64,000 nucleotides of DNA from Arsukibacterium sp. UBA5043 (lineage in GTDB: Bacteria > Pseudomonadota > Gammaproteobacteria > Enterobacterales > Alteromonadaceae): the NCBI GenBank assembly GCA_002415085.1, contig DIBV01000017.1:237818-301817 (forward strand). The letters run 5' to 3'. How positions within the stretch are numbered: position 1 is the stretch's first letter; the number at the start of each line of letters is the position of its first letter. The notes under the pieces are model-generated. The model had not been told where the DNA came from. It worked only from the letters and a program-made list of their open reading frames with translations, and ran no database searches. A program made the translations under genes and the position numbers. This document shows positions 1-8,741 of the stretch, piece by piece.

Positions 1-20
1 GGCCTCTAGACGAAGGGGAC
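1..20 (-). tRNA. tRNA-Glu, 5' fragment cut by the window edge
   Basis: Read on the minus strand, these 20 bases are the canonical 5' end of a gammaproteobacterial tRNA-Glu: acceptor strand GTCCCCT followed by TCGTCTAGAGGCC of the D arm. The rest, including the anticodon, lies outside the window. It is 13 nt downstream of tRNA-Ala and was probably cotranscribed with it from the promoter at 163-191. The identity rests on recognising the conserved 5' end only. Confidence 0.8.
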
Positions 21-33
21 GCACTGAAAATCT

Positions 34-109
<76 letters not shown>

Positions 110-162
110 ACACTTTCGCATCCAGCTATTTCGCCGAAACGTTATCGCTGAACACGGGGCGC

Positions 163-191
163 ATTCTAGGGTGACACCGTAAATGTGTCAA
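163..191 (-). promoter_or_regulatory. sigma70 promoter of the tRNA-Ala/tRNA-Glu transcript
   Basis: On the minus strand there is a perfect -35 TTGACA (186-191), a 17-bp spacer and a -10 TAGAAT (163-168). A GC-rich discriminator GCGCCCC follows, which is typical of stable-RNA promoters under stringent control. The tRNA 5' end lies about 54 nt further on. The stringent-control reading is inference from the discriminator. Confidence 0.88.
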
Positions 192-486
192 CAGTTTTTT
201 CGAGCGAAAATATTGTTCGGCCATTTTTTAAACTTTCCGGCGAAAATTAACGCACCAAGGCCGCCAGCCTGCTGATTTTTGATAAGTTTCCATCGTTACA
301 TTTCAAAAAAGGGTTAGTGATCAGCATTGATTTGATACAGGTTGAAAATCACACTAATTCAGGCGCAGTTGTCGTTTTCAGGCATGATTTTGTATACACT
401 ACCAATAATGTACATCAGCTGAGCAGTCATCAGAATTTACCCGATGCGGTTGGGATATATGCTCACTAATTGATAAGGATATTATT
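192..486. other. gene-free spacer between the tRNA promoter and the ATPase gene
   Basis: No ORF of note is seen. A possible rightward sigma70 promoter lies inside: TTGTCG (369-374), an 18-bp spacer and TATACA (393-398). The ribosome binding site AAGGAT for the following gene is at 475-480. I see no sigma54 -24/-12 element here, unlike upstream of the PEP-CTERM substrate gene. Confidence 0.4.
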
Positions 487-1473
487 TTGTACGAATCTTA
501 CTATGGTTTAAAAGAACGGCCTTTTCAGCTCACCCCTAACCCTAATTGGTTTTTTGCCAGTAAACTGCACAAGCGCGCCCTGGCCTACCTGCAATATGGC
601 TTAACCCAGGGTGAAGGTTTTATTGTCATTACCGGTGACGTTGGTACCGGCAAAACTACCATTGCTAACCAGCTACTCAATCAGCTTAATCAGGACGAAA
701 TTGTTGCCAAGCAGATTGTTACCTCCAAGCTGGCGCCCGATGACCTGATCAGAATGATTGCATCCAGTTTTAACCTGGCAGTTACAGAGCATAATAAAGC
801 CAGCTACCTGGACGCCATATACAGTTTTTTAAAACGCCTGCACGCGCAACATCGTCGCGCCCTGCTAATCGTGGATGAAGCCCAGAATCTGCCCCTGGAA
901 TCAATTGAAGAGCTGAGAATGCTGTCAAACTTTCAGGTAAATGGTAAACCACTACTACAAAGCTTTTTGCTTGGCCAAAATGAATTAAATCCCATTATCC
1001 AGGCCCCCAATATGGAGCAGTTCCGTCAGCGTATTATTGCATCCTCTAACTTAACGCCACTACAAACTGATGAAACACGAGCTTATATCGAATTCAGACT
1101 TAATCAGGCGGGCGCAAAAGCAGGCTTAATAGCAGATAACTGTTACCCTCATATACAGGATTTCAGTCGTGGTATTCCCAGAAAAATTAATTTGTTAATG
1201 GACAGAGTAATGCTTTATGGTTATCTGGAAGAGCTAACGAGCATTAGCGAACTCGATTTGCAAGCGGTGATCACGGAACTCTCGCAAGAAGTTGCCAACC
1301 AGGTTGCAGTAAAACCCGAACCAGATACCAGAGCATCTAATACCGCAGTTCTGACAGAAATCAGTGCAATGTTGGACAGTTCCTTAGAGCAGAAAGTAAA
1401 GCTCGCGAAAGAACTTGATCAGCTGCTGAAAAAACAAAAACAGCTGTTAGACACACCAAACAAACCAAACTAA
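487..1473 (+). CDS. XrtA/PEP-CTERM-associated ATPase (ExeA/GspA-like AAA protein)
   Basis: A 328-aa cytoplasmic AAA ATPase. The N-terminal YYGLKERPFQLTPNP segment is typical of the ExeA/GspA family. Walker A GDVGTGKT is at residues 50-57 and Walker B LLIVDEAQ at about 126-133. The C-terminus is charged and Lys/Gln-rich, probably helical. The start is a TTG, supported by AAGGAT six bases upstream, and the protein begins MYESYYGL as in the family. Homologues occur in exosortase A polysaccharide loci. The gene stands alone, convergent with the outer-membrane barrel gene. It probably supplies energy or assembly functions to the export machinery, but its exact role is unknown. Confidence 0.88.
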   Translation: MYESYYGLKERPFQLTPNPNWFFASKLHKRALAYLQYGLTQGEGFIVITGDVGTGKTTIANQLLNQLNQDEIVAKQIVTSKLAPDDLIRMIASSFNLAVTEHNKASYLDAIYSFLKRLHAQHRRALLIVDEAQNLPLESIEELRMLSNFQVNGKPLLQSFLLGQNELNPIIQAPNMEQFRQRIIASSNLTPLQTDETRAYIEFRLNQAGAKAGLIADNCYPHIQDFSRGIPRKINLLMDRVMLYGYLEELTSISELDLQAVITELSQEVANQVAVKPEPDTRASNTAVLTEISAMLDSSLEQKVKLAKELDQLLKKQKQLLDTPNKPN

Positions 1474-1517
1474 CCATGCAGCGTAGTTAAGCAATCTTAA
1501 CATCGCAGACTAACACC

Positions 1518-1556
1518 ATGGCTAACTGCTAAAAACTATAAATATAGCTTAGCCAT
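1518..1556. repeat. 8-bp inverted repeat between convergent genes (possible weak terminator)
   Basis: ATGGCTAA (1518-1525) and TTAGCCAT (1549-1556) are perfect inverted copies around an AT-rich 23-nt loop. They span the stop codon of the leftward barrel gene. There is no clear T tract, so a role as a bidirectional terminator is only a possibility. Confidence 0.3.
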
Positions 1557-3145
1557 ACCCGGTTTTCACTGGCATTAAAGCGATCGACACTGGAATTTCG
1601 CTCTGTTCGGCGTAAAGACAATGACATCTCGGAGTGCTCCGATAATGTCAGATCATAACCGACTGAGAACAGAATATTATCATCTTCACGGTTAGCAAAC
1701 TGGTAGTCTATCTGGTATACCCTCAAGGCAGCGTTAATACTGCTGCGCTCAGTAAAACGCCAACCTGTCTGTACACTGACACTGCGACTATTCTGCTCAT
1801 CGTTACGTTCCACGTATTCCAGATCAGTGGCATTCAATAGTAGGTTGACACTTAACCGCCGTTTACTATAACCCAGAGCAAAGCTGGCTGAGCGGCGCAA
1901 CACCAACTCCTGATCCAGCTCAACACTCACGTCAGTAACCTGCTGATAAGATTCGCCAGGTTGAGGGGTATAATTAGCATTGGGCGGACGATAACAGTCG
2001 GTAAACTCTACAGCACCTAGCGGGCAAACAAAAATACCTAAATCGGTTAACTCACGATCCAACGAGGTCTGAGTTTGCACCGAGTCCGTTACATTCAACC
2101 GTAAGGTCAACGCCCGAATATTATATTGCCCGGCTAAACTGGCAGTTCTGCCAAAATAACGGCGATCGTAAGAGCCCTCCAAAGAGGTACGTCGACTTGG
2201 CGCCAGGTAAAATTCTGTTGCCCAGTAAGTGGTATCTTCATCTTCTTGATCAAAACGTTTAGTGGTGGATTGATTAACCGACACGTTAATCCACGATACC
2301 CGTCCGAGCTTCAGTTCAATGCCGCCACCGTAAGAATAAAATTGGTTCTGATAAAAATTATTATTGTCGGTGAACTCATAGCTACCACGGCCAATCAGTG
2401 ATAAACGGGATGATAATGGTAAGCCAATTATTGCCTGAGCCGCTCTGTTGTCGTAATCACGAAGTTGCTGGCGCCGGGTTTTACCTAAGGCACCCTCTAG
2501 CCGCCAGAACGCCGTATTCGAGCGATCGCGGCTTGCCAATAGCAAACCGGCACGATAACTGTCATTATCAAAAGCAGGCAAACCATCATCGATGTCCGGC
2601 TGGTCGTATTCGCTGTGATTATATTCCAGTCGCAAGGCGGCATTCAAATCACTGTATGCCGCTGTGCTCAGGTTTATAAAACTACCATAAGACGTGGCTT
2701 CACTGAGCTCACCTCCGGCGGTAATTTTATCGTTAAAAATTCCACTCTGGCTATTGCGAACCTGATAGCTGTTGCGGGCATTAACCCCCCACGTCAACCG
2801 CTCATTAAATAACGACACAATATTACTAAAAGCAAATTCATCATAGCTTCTGTTTCGTCGCTGGTCATCCTCATAAAACAACGACTCGTGCTGCCAGCTA
2901 AAGCGGGTTTGCAATACTTTAGAATCTAATGAAAAATCGATGGAAGGAGACAGCGCAATAGCCACCCCTTCGTCAGTCCCAGCAGTATCAAATTCTTTAA
3001 TCTGATAAGCATAGCTACTGGCCCGGATTTTTGGCGCTATCTGGGTTTCTGCGGCAATTGCCGGCAATGTTGCCAGCGCAACGATCAGCAACGTACCACA
3101 ATGTAATAAAGTTCGCGCGTTAACTTGCGCCATAATAGTAGCCAT
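1529..3145 (-). CDS. PEP-CTERM system outer-membrane beta-barrel protein (TIGR03016-like)
   Basis: A 538-aa exported protein with a signal peptide of about 30 residues ending near AIAAE. Many alternating polar/aromatic strands follow, with a terminal VWLSYIYSF. The final Phe is the usual outer-membrane barrel end. I chose the ATG at 3145 because AAAAGG lies 8 nt upstream; the ATGs at 3151 and 3133 are less well spaced. It overlaps the kinase gene by 26 nt and ends the leftward export operon. It resembles the XrtA-associated barrel family and is probably the outer-membrane secretin-like conduit or a partner of the Wza-like lipoprotein; that role is inferred from position. Confidence 0.85.
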   Translation of the reverse strand: MATIMAQVNARTLLHCGTLLIVALATLPAIAAETQIAPKIRASSYAYQIKEFDTAGTDEGVAIALSPSIDFSLDSKVLQTRFSWQHESLFYEDDQRRNRSYDEFAFSNIVSLFNERLTWGVNARNSYQVRNSQSGIFNDKITAGGELSEATSYGSFINLSTAAYSDLNAALRLEYNHSEYDQPDIDDGLPAFDNDSYRAGLLLASRDRSNTAFWRLEGALGKTRRQQLRDYDNRAAQAIIGLPLSSRLSLIGRGSYEFTDNNNFYQNQFYSYGGGIELKLGRVSWINVSVNQSTTKRFDQEDEDTTYWATEFYLAPSRRTSLEGSYDRRYFGRTASLAGQYNIRALTLRLNVTDSVQTQTSLDRELTDLGIFVCPLGAVEFTDCYRPPNANYTPQPGESYQQVTDVSVELDQELVLRRSASFALGYSKRRLSVNLLLNATDLEYVERNDEQNSRSVSVQTGWRFTERSSINAALRVYQIDYQFANREDDNILFSVGYDLTLSEHSEMSLSLRRTERNSSVDRFNASENRVWLSYIYSF

Positions 3146-4010
3146 AACCATAACCTTTTCCCTGGTTCCGGTGCGCTTTGTTAATCAGAAAACCCACTGC
3201 CATTTCTTTTGGCAACAACGAAACAGACTGCTCAATTTCAGCCAAACGGGTCCGGTTTTCTTCGACAACGATCACGGCCTGGCCGCACATCGCCGCCATC
3301 ACCGCCGTTTCATTAACCCCAAGCATTGGCGGCGCATCAAATATCACAATTCTATCAGGGTAACGGGTGGCAAACTCATCAACCAGTTGCGACATGCGCT
3401 CACTGGCTAACAGTTCGGTTGATAAGTGATGAGGTGAACCCGCAGTAATAATTTTCAGTCGTTCAACGTTCGTACTTAACAATATGTCGGGCACCGTAAC
3501 ACTGGTTGACTGTAAATAATCAGTCAGCCCCAAATGGTGGCTAATATTAAGCGTTTTACTGACATTGGGCCTAAGCACATCGGCATCCACCAGCAACACG
3601 GTTTTATCCTGCTCCAACGCAATGCTAAGCGCCAGGTTTATGGAAGAAAAGGTTTTGCCTTCGCCCGGTCTGGAGCTACTGACCAGGATCAGATTTGGGT
3701 GTTCCAGCGTTTTACTCAACGCACCAAACGCATTATTAATGAGTTTACGTTTAATGACCCGGTATTCTTCATTTATCAGTCGACGATCTGTTGATAACGA
3801 CACAAAATTCTTTTTCTCAAGCAGCGCCAAATCCAGCTGTACGGTATGTGCAGAGCCGTCTTGCTTATCTGCATGCTGCGACGCTTTAGCTTGTGCTGAA
3901 TATAGCGGCTCTTCAGCCGGACGCTGCGTTGGGTTTTGCAGATCACTGTTTTCAGCACGTCCGCTGTTATCACGATTCAACTTGGTTACCGCTTTTTCAA
4001 TAGTACTCAT
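3120..4010 (-). CDS. XrtA-associated tyrosine autokinase (CpsD/CapB-like)
   Basis: A 296-aa cytoplasmic BY-kinase. The Walker A-like SSRPGEGKT ends at residue 120, the Walker A' DADVLRP is at 142-148 and Walker B IVIFDAPP at 221-228. A C-terminal tyrosine cluster (Tyr 287, 289, 291-293 in GYGYGYYYG) is the expected autophosphorylation site. The kinase and the transmembrane length regulator are separate proteins, as in Gram-positive CpsC/CpsD. Its partner, the chain-length protein, is directly upstream with a 4-nt ATGA overlap. It should control polymer length and export by cycling phosphorylation. Confidence 0.92.
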   Translation of the reverse strand: MSTIEKAVTKLNRDNSGRAENSDLQNPTQRPAEEPLYSAQAKASQHADKQDGSAHTVQLDLALLEKKNFVSLSTDRRLINEEYRVIKRKLINNAFGALSKTLEHPNLILVSSSRPGEGKTFSSINLALSIALEQDKTVLLVDADVLRPNVSKTLNISHHLGLTDYLQSTSVTVPDILLSTNVERLKIITAGSPHHLSTELLASERMSQLVDEFATRYPDRIVIFDAPPMLGVNETAVMAAMCGQAVIVVEENRTRLAEIEQSVSLLPKEMAVGFLINKAHRNQGKGYGYGYYYGAS

Positions 4011-5602
4011 CGGATTACCCTTAACAACATCTCGGCTGACCGGCCAAACAGCATCTCATTGCTTATCAACGCTAAATAGCACAACACTAAAGCTCCGCTT
4101 AACGCGGTAAAGTAGACAAAATGCAATCTCACCTGCTTTAAAATAGCGTTTTTTTCTGTATGAGACACCACCCCGAATACCGGTATATCGGTAATACTCT
4201 GCAATTGGGATGCCCGTGACAGCACAGGGGATATCAGGCTGCGTAAAAAGGCCATGGCAATCCCTCCCGCCACACCAAACAGCAGTACCACAGTGTAAAA
4301 TAAACCACGTGGTGGGCCGGAAGGTGTCAAAGGTACCCGCGGCGGTTCAATAATATTAAATTGCACGTCCTGCTCGGTTGCCTCGGCCCGGCGCGACAAT
4401 TCTGCCTGTTCGCGCTTGCCCAGCAAAGCTTCATATTTTGATTTGGTAATTTGGTAGTCGCGGTTCAGGCCGGTAAATTCTGCTTCAATTTCCGGGATTA
4501 AATTTAATTTACTTTCCAGCTCATCAACCCTATCCGCGTATGCCTGCACACGAACTCGGGTTGACGCCACTTCAGTTTCCAGTCGGGCGACATTGATCCG
4601 CAACTCCTGATATACCGGATTCTGATTAAAGCTACTACCAGTATTACCTTGCGGAGCATTAGCAGCAATAAACTGCAACTCTTCTTCACGTTGACTCTTT
4701 AATCGTTCAAGCAACCGTTTCGTTTCCTGCACATCCGGGTGATTCTCAGTGTAACGGATCAGTAAGCCGTCTAACTGCGCAGTTAAACTGCGGATCCGCT
4801 CATCATACTGGGTTGCTACGCCACCGCCGGTACTACCAGCAAAGGGCATTACACCAAAAACCGGCTCCTCTCCTACCAACTGACTTCTGGCAGAGGCTAA
4901 ACGGGTTTCCTGTTCTCTGAGTTCCAGTCTGGCAGCCTCAAGCTGGCGTTTCTCCTGCGTTAACTGACTGTAGTAATCGCTCTCGTTGCCTTGCAGCATC
5001 GCCATCCGGTTCTTTTTAAAATCAGAAAGGCGTAATTCAGCCTCAATTAACCGGTTTTCATACTCGGTAATTTCATTGTTTAAAAAGCTTTCTGCTGCCT
5101 GAGAATCGGCACGGCTGGACCCTAATCGGTTTTCAACAAAGGTATTCAGAGTTTCCTGTACCACACTCAGCGCTCGTTGAGGCACCGGATTGCTGTAGGA
5201 AATAACATAGATGTTTTCTCTGCCTGAGCCCGAGATTTTTATCTGGCTTTGCAGAGAATCAATTAACGCTTCAAACTGCTTTTCGTTTTTTGCCTGAATG
5301 TCCAAGTCAGTCGCTCTGGCAATTTTCTCCAGATTTGGCCTGCTCAACAGTGTTCTGGCCATCAACTTTATTTCTTCATCAGTATTGCTGCGAAGCGCCA
5401 AACCACGCAACAACGGTTCCAGAAAAGTACGGGTCTCCACAAATAATCTGGCATTCGCCTCATAGGTTGGCGGCAGGCTGTACACATAAAACCAGCCGAC
5501 AGGACAAATCAGCCAGGCGGTTATTACGATATAACGCCGGCGCAGCCAAATTCCCTGCAAATAGGTATGTACCAGCTCTATCGCCTGTTGCAACTCTCTC
5601 AT
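4007..5602 (-). CDS. XrtA-system polysaccharide chain-length determinant (Wzz-like)
   Basis: A 531-aa inner-membrane polysaccharide co-polymerase. There is a transmembrane helix near residues 24-43, then a Wzz domain and long periplasmic coiled coils (about 150-400). A second helix follows the Pro-rich PPRVPLTPSGPPRG motif, and one more hydrophobic segment lies near the C-terminus. It lacks a kinase domain, which is supplied by the next gene. GGAGG stands just before the ATG. It is expected to set chain length and connect inner-membrane polymerisation to the Wza-like lipoprotein encoded 46 nt upstream. Confidence 0.92.
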   Translation of the reverse strand: MRELQQAIELVHTYLQGIWLRRRYIVITAWLICPVGWFYVYSLPPTYEANARLFVETRTFLEPLLRGLALRSNTDEEIKLMARTLLSRPNLEKIARATDLDIQAKNEKQFEALIDSLQSQIKISGSGRENIYVISYSNPVPQRALSVVQETLNTFVENRLGSSRADSQAAESFLNNEITEYENRLIEAELRLSDFKKNRMAMLQGNESDYYSQLTQEKRQLEAARLELREQETRLASARSQLVGEEPVFGVMPFAGSTGGGVATQYDERIRSLTAQLDGLLIRYTENHPDVQETKRLLERLKSQREEELQFIAANAPQGNTGSSFNQNPVYQELRINVARLETEVASTRVRVQAYADRVDELESKLNLIPEIEAEFTGLNRDYQITKSKYEALLGKREQAELSRRAEATEQDVQFNIIEPPRVPLTPSGPPRGLFYTVVLLFGVAGGIAMAFLRSLISPVLSRASQLQSITDIPVFGVVSHTEKNAILKQVRLHFVYFTALSGALVLCYLALISNEMLFGRSAEMLLRVIR

Positions 5603-5648
5603 TTATCCTCCATGAACAACCGCTCCGTTACTGCCAGATTACTAACTT

Positions 5649-6284
5649 CTAAAACCATGCTTCCGGAATAATCACGATATCGCCAGGCAAAATATCGACG
5701 TTAGCACTAATATTGCCATCCCGGATTAAATCGTCCAGTCTCAGGCTGTAAGTCACCTGACCACCACTGCTGGTCCGCACCAGTTTCGCACCATTACCAT
5801 CGGCAAATTCAGTCAGGCCGCCTACCGCTATCATCAAATCCAGCACCGTCATATATTCACGGTAACTTACTGCCTGCGGATTCGTTGCCTCACCGATAAC
5901 CCTGACCTGTTCACTGTAAGGTCCGATAAAGTTAGTTACTGAAACCGTCACCACCGGGTCACGGATATATTTACCCAATATCTCTTCCATATCCCGGGCT
6001 ACCTGGGTCGGCGTTTTACCGCTGACCGGAACATCCTCAACCAGAGAAGTCGATATTTTACCATCGGGTCTGACTATAAAACTGCCCGATAGCTCAGGGT
6101 TGCGCCAGACAAAAATGGACAGGCTGTCGTTAGGGCCAACCAGATACTGATAATTTGATACCGAAGTTGTCAAAGATTCTTGCACGGTGGCTCGGGGAAG
6201 TTGCCGGCTACTGGAACAGGCAGTGAGAGTACTTAGTGAAACCAGCACCATTACCAGTGCTGCTAAGAGTCGGTTCGCAATCAT
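5649..6284 (-). CDS. XrtA-system polysaccharide export lipoprotein (Wza-like)
   Basis: A 211-aa periplasmic/outer-membrane lipoprotein. The signal peptide ends in the lipobox LTAC with Cys at residue 23. A poly-export domain follows (LVGPNDSLSIFVWRNPELSG to VTVSVTNF), then one SLBB domain (VRVIGEATNPQAVSYREYMT). It is much shorter than E. coli Wza and lacks the C-terminal pore helix, as is usual for the XrtA family. I chose ATG 6284 over upstream ATGs because AAAAGG is 9 nt upstream and the signal peptide then has normal length. It is the first gene of the leftward export operon. Confidence 0.92.
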   Translation of the reverse strand: MIANRLLAALVMVLVSLSTLTACSSSRQLPRATVQESLTTSVSNYQYLVGPNDSLSIFVWRNPELSGSFIVRPDGKISTSLVEDVPVSGKTPTQVARDMEEILGKYIRDPVVTVSVTNFIGPYSEQVRVIGEATNPQAVSYREYMTVLDLMIAVGGLTEFADGNGAKLVRTSSGGQVTYSLRLDDLIRDGNISANVDILPGDIVIIPEAWF

Positions 6285-6466
6285 AAAACGCATCCTTTTG
6301 TTTGCTGCGAGATTAATATAACGCAAAACTTTACTCTTGTGCTGCCTTTTTTCAAAATTTAATTTCTATTTTATCCTAGAATTTGAGCAGTAATTAGGCT
6401 AAATTAATGGCTATAGTGCAGTAGTCGGAAGCTCTGTACATGCAACAACCGCACAAGGAAGTCGTT
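6285..6466. other. divergent promoter region between the export and synthesis operons
   Basis: An AT-rich 182-bp spacer that must carry promoters for both the leftward export operon and the long rightward synthesis operon. I see no strong sigma70 hexamer pair and no good sigma54 site. A GGCAGCAC sequence on the minus strand lacks a proper -12 element. AAGGAA at 6455-6460 is the ribosome binding site of the rightward gene. Confidence 0.5.
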
Positions 6467-7876
6467 ATGGGCACGTATCGCCGACACGGAAAAAGTACCA
6501 TCGCAGACAAAGTGTTCCTGTTTAGCGAGGTAACGTTGCTTTGCTTATCAAGCTTGGTTGCCAGTTACTTTTATAATACTCTCAACCCTCACATCCCCCT
6601 TGATTACCGATTAATTAATGCCGTGTTATTTGCTGCAGCCGTTATGCTTTGCGCATTGTCCGTCGGGCTATATGATCAAAAGCTGCGTGAAAATCATGGC
6701 GGTATTATAAAACGGGTGATGATTACATTACTTTTCAGCGCCCTGCTGCTGGAAGGCATAATTTTCAATTTGTTTCCATTCTTGCATATAAGTGTATTGT
6801 ATCTCGCTGTATCCTCGGTGCTCGCCCTGCTCAGCTTGTCAGGGTTCAGAGCATTGTTTCACTACCATGATATCACCCGGATCAGCAGACGCCGGGTTCT
6901 GGTGCTGGGGGCCGGTGAGCGCGCTTCAATAATTGAACGCAGAATGCGCCGCAGTGTCGATAAACGTTTCTTTGAAATCGTCGGTTTTGCTCACATCGAG
7001 GGTGACAAGTCCGCTTGTATACCCGAAGAAAAGTTGGTCAGCTTTGACTATCAACAAAATCTTTTTCAGTACGCTGTAGATAACGGCATTGACCAGTTAG
7101 TTATTGCCTGTGACGAGCGCCGAAACATGTTACCGGTCGAAGATCTGTTTAAGTGTAAAAGCCGTGGCATCGAAGTCATCGAGATCCTTGATTTTATTGA
7201 GCGGGAAACCGGTCAGATAGCGGTAAATCTTATTTACCCCAGCTGGATTATTTATGGCAATGGCCTTGATTTAAATCAGCGCTTTAAAACCAATCTCGAT
7301 TACAAACTTAATCTACTTCTGGCAGTCATTTTGCTTGCTGTTACCTGGCCAATCATGCTGCTGACCGCTTTGCTAATTTACCTGGAAGATGGTCGTAGAA
7401 CGGGAACCTCAGTATTTTATCGTCAGGTTAGGGTTGGCTTCGATGGCAAACCTTTTTATATTCTGAAATTTCGCAGCATGAAACCTGATGCAGAAAAAAA
7501 TGGTGCCCGCTGGGCCAGCGCTGACGACGACCGGGTAACCAGGGTAGGAAAATATATTCGTAAATACCGGATTGATGAACTGCCGCAGTTGATGAATGTA
7601 TTGAAGGGTGAGATGGGCTTTGTTGGCCCACGGCCAGAACGGCCCGAGTTTGTCAACGAATTGGTAAAAGACATCCCCTACTACAGTCAACGGCATAATG
7701 TGAAACCAGGTCTCACCGGCTGGGCTCAGTTAAAATACCCTTACGGTGCCACAGCAGAAGACGCCCAGGAAAAATTGAAATTCGACTTATACTATATAAA
7801 ACATCGCAGCCTGCTGCTTGACCTGATGATACTGGTTCGCACCGTAGAAATCGTATTGTTCGGTAAGGGGCGCTAA
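6467..7876 (+). CDS. XrtA-system undecaprenyl-phosphate sugar phosphotransferase (initiating transferase)
   Basis: A 469-aa polyprenyl-phosphate hexose-1-phosphate transferase (WbaP/EpsB type) that starts the repeat unit on undecaprenyl phosphate. The N-terminal third has four or five membrane helices. A Rossmann-like CoA-binding domain follows (RVLVLGAGERA). After another membrane helix comes the catalytic bacterial sugar transferase domain with KFRSMKPDAE, RKYRIDELPQ and GFVGPRPERPEF. I chose the ATG at 6467 because AAGGAA is six bases upstream; an in-frame ATG at 6440 has no ribosome site. It is the first gene of the large rightward operon. Confidence 0.95.
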   Translation: MGTYRRHGKSTIADKVFLFSEVTLLCLSSLVASYFYNTLNPHIPLDYRLINAVLFAAAVMLCALSVGLYDQKLRENHGGIIKRVMITLLFSALLLEGIIFNLFPFLHISVLYLAVSSVLALLSLSGFRALFHYHDITRISRRRVLVLGAGERASIIERRMRRSVDKRFFEIVGFAHIEGDKSACIPEEKLVSFDYQQNLFQYAVDNGIDQLVIACDERRNMLPVEDLFKCKSRGIEVIEILDFIERETGQIAVNLIYPSWIIYGNGLDLNQRFKTNLDYKLNLLLAVILLAVTWPIMLLTALLIYLEDGRRTGTSVFYRQVRVGFDGKPFYILKFRSMKPDAEKNGARWASADDDRVTRVGKYIRKYRIDELPQLMNVLKGEMGFVGPRPERPEFVNELVKDIPYYSQRHNVKPGLTGWAQLKYPYGATAEDAQEKLKFDLYYIKHRSLLLDLMILVRTVEIVLFGKGR

Positions 7877-7881
7877 CGGTA

Positions 7882-8733
7882 ATGAACAAACGTAGTTCCG
7901 TGTTCAGTGCACTCACTGTGGATGTAGAAGACTATTTTCATGTAGCCGCTTTTGAGCGCAATATTGCTCCGGCAGACTGGGATAACATGCCCGCCAGAGT
8001 AGAAAAAAATACCAAACAGTTGCTCGATTTATTTGATACCCATCAGGCAAAAGCCACGTTTTTTATGCTCGGTTGGGTTGCCGAGCGCTTTCCGGAACTG
8101 GTTCGTGACATTCACCAGCGCGGCCATGAAGTCGCCAGTCACGGTTATAACCATAGCAAGGCAACCAGCCAGAGCCCGGCAGAATTTTTCCAGGACGTCA
8201 GCCGTGCCAAAAAACTACTGGAAGACATCACCGGCAGTGCGGTAACAGGTTACCGGGCACCAAGTTTTTCAATTGGTAAACAAAATGAATGGGCGTTTGC
8301 GTCGTTGCAACAAGCCGGCTATCAATACAGCTCCAGTACCTATCCTGTTGTTCACGATTTATACGGTACCCCGGACTGGCCACAACAACCTTATTTTCGT
8401 GACGAAGGAATTTGGGAGTGTCCTATGCCGGTGTTGTCGATGTTGGGACGGCAATTACCTATCGCCGGGGGGGGGTATTTTCGGTTACTACCCTATTGGT
8501 TAAGCCGACGACTAATTTCACGTTATGTAAAACAAAAAGACATACCTTACATGTTTTACTGCCACCCGTGGGAGATTGATCCTCAGCAACCGCGCATCAC
8601 CGGTGCGCCAATAAAATCACGTTTTCGGCATTACGTTAACTTAAACAGAATGGAAGCAAAAATAGGGTGTTTACTGCAAGATTTTAACTGGCGCTCAGTA
8701 AACGAAGTGTACCAACCTTATTTTAAACGCTAA
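7882..8733 (+). CDS. XrtA-system polysaccharide deacetylase (DUF3473 type)
   Basis: A 283-aa NodB-fold deacetylase. TVDVEDYF at residues 12-19 holds the catalytic Asp and metal ligand. The zinc ligands His87 and His91 lie in HEVASHGYNH. YRAPSFS at 124-130 and the family-specific C-terminal region with HPWEID at 228-233 follow. There is no signal peptide, so it probably acts on cytoplasmic or membrane-associated lipid-linked intermediates. An uninterrupted run of nine G at 8467-8475 encodes the three glycines of AGGGYF. It starts 5 nt after the transferase gene. Confidence 0.93.
   Translation: MNKRSSVFSALTVDVEDYFHVAAFERNIAPADWDNMPARVEKNTKQLLDLFDTHQAKATFFMLGWVAERFPELVRDIHQRGHEVASHGYNHSKATSQSPAEFFQDVSRAKKLLEDITGSAVTGYRAPSFSIGKQNEWAFASLQQAGYQYSSSTYPVVHDLYGTPDWPQQPYFRDEGIWECPMPVLSMLGRQLPIAGGGYFRLLPYWLSRRLISRYVKQKDIPYMFYCHPWEIDPQQPRITGAPIKSRFRHYVNLNRMEAKIGCLLQDFNWRSVNEVYQPYFKR
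8467..8475 (+). repeat. 9-G homopolymer inside the deacetylase gene
   Basis: Nine consecutive G bases form three in-frame glycine codons (residues 196-198). Loss or gain of one G would truncate the protein about 85 residues early. It is a candidate slipped-strand (phase-variation) site or a sequencing-error hotspot. Confidence 0.9.
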
Positions 8734-8741
8734 GGATTAGC

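Noticed and set aside
3565-4110. 181-codon open frame on the plus strand
   Set aside because: It runs antisense through the kinase and chain-length genes, which are well supported by motifs.
6333-6348. Sigma54-like GGCAGCAC sequence on the minus strand upstream of the Wza-like gene
   Set aside because: The -24 half is fair, but the -12 position reads AAGAGT instead of TTGC, so the core is not met.
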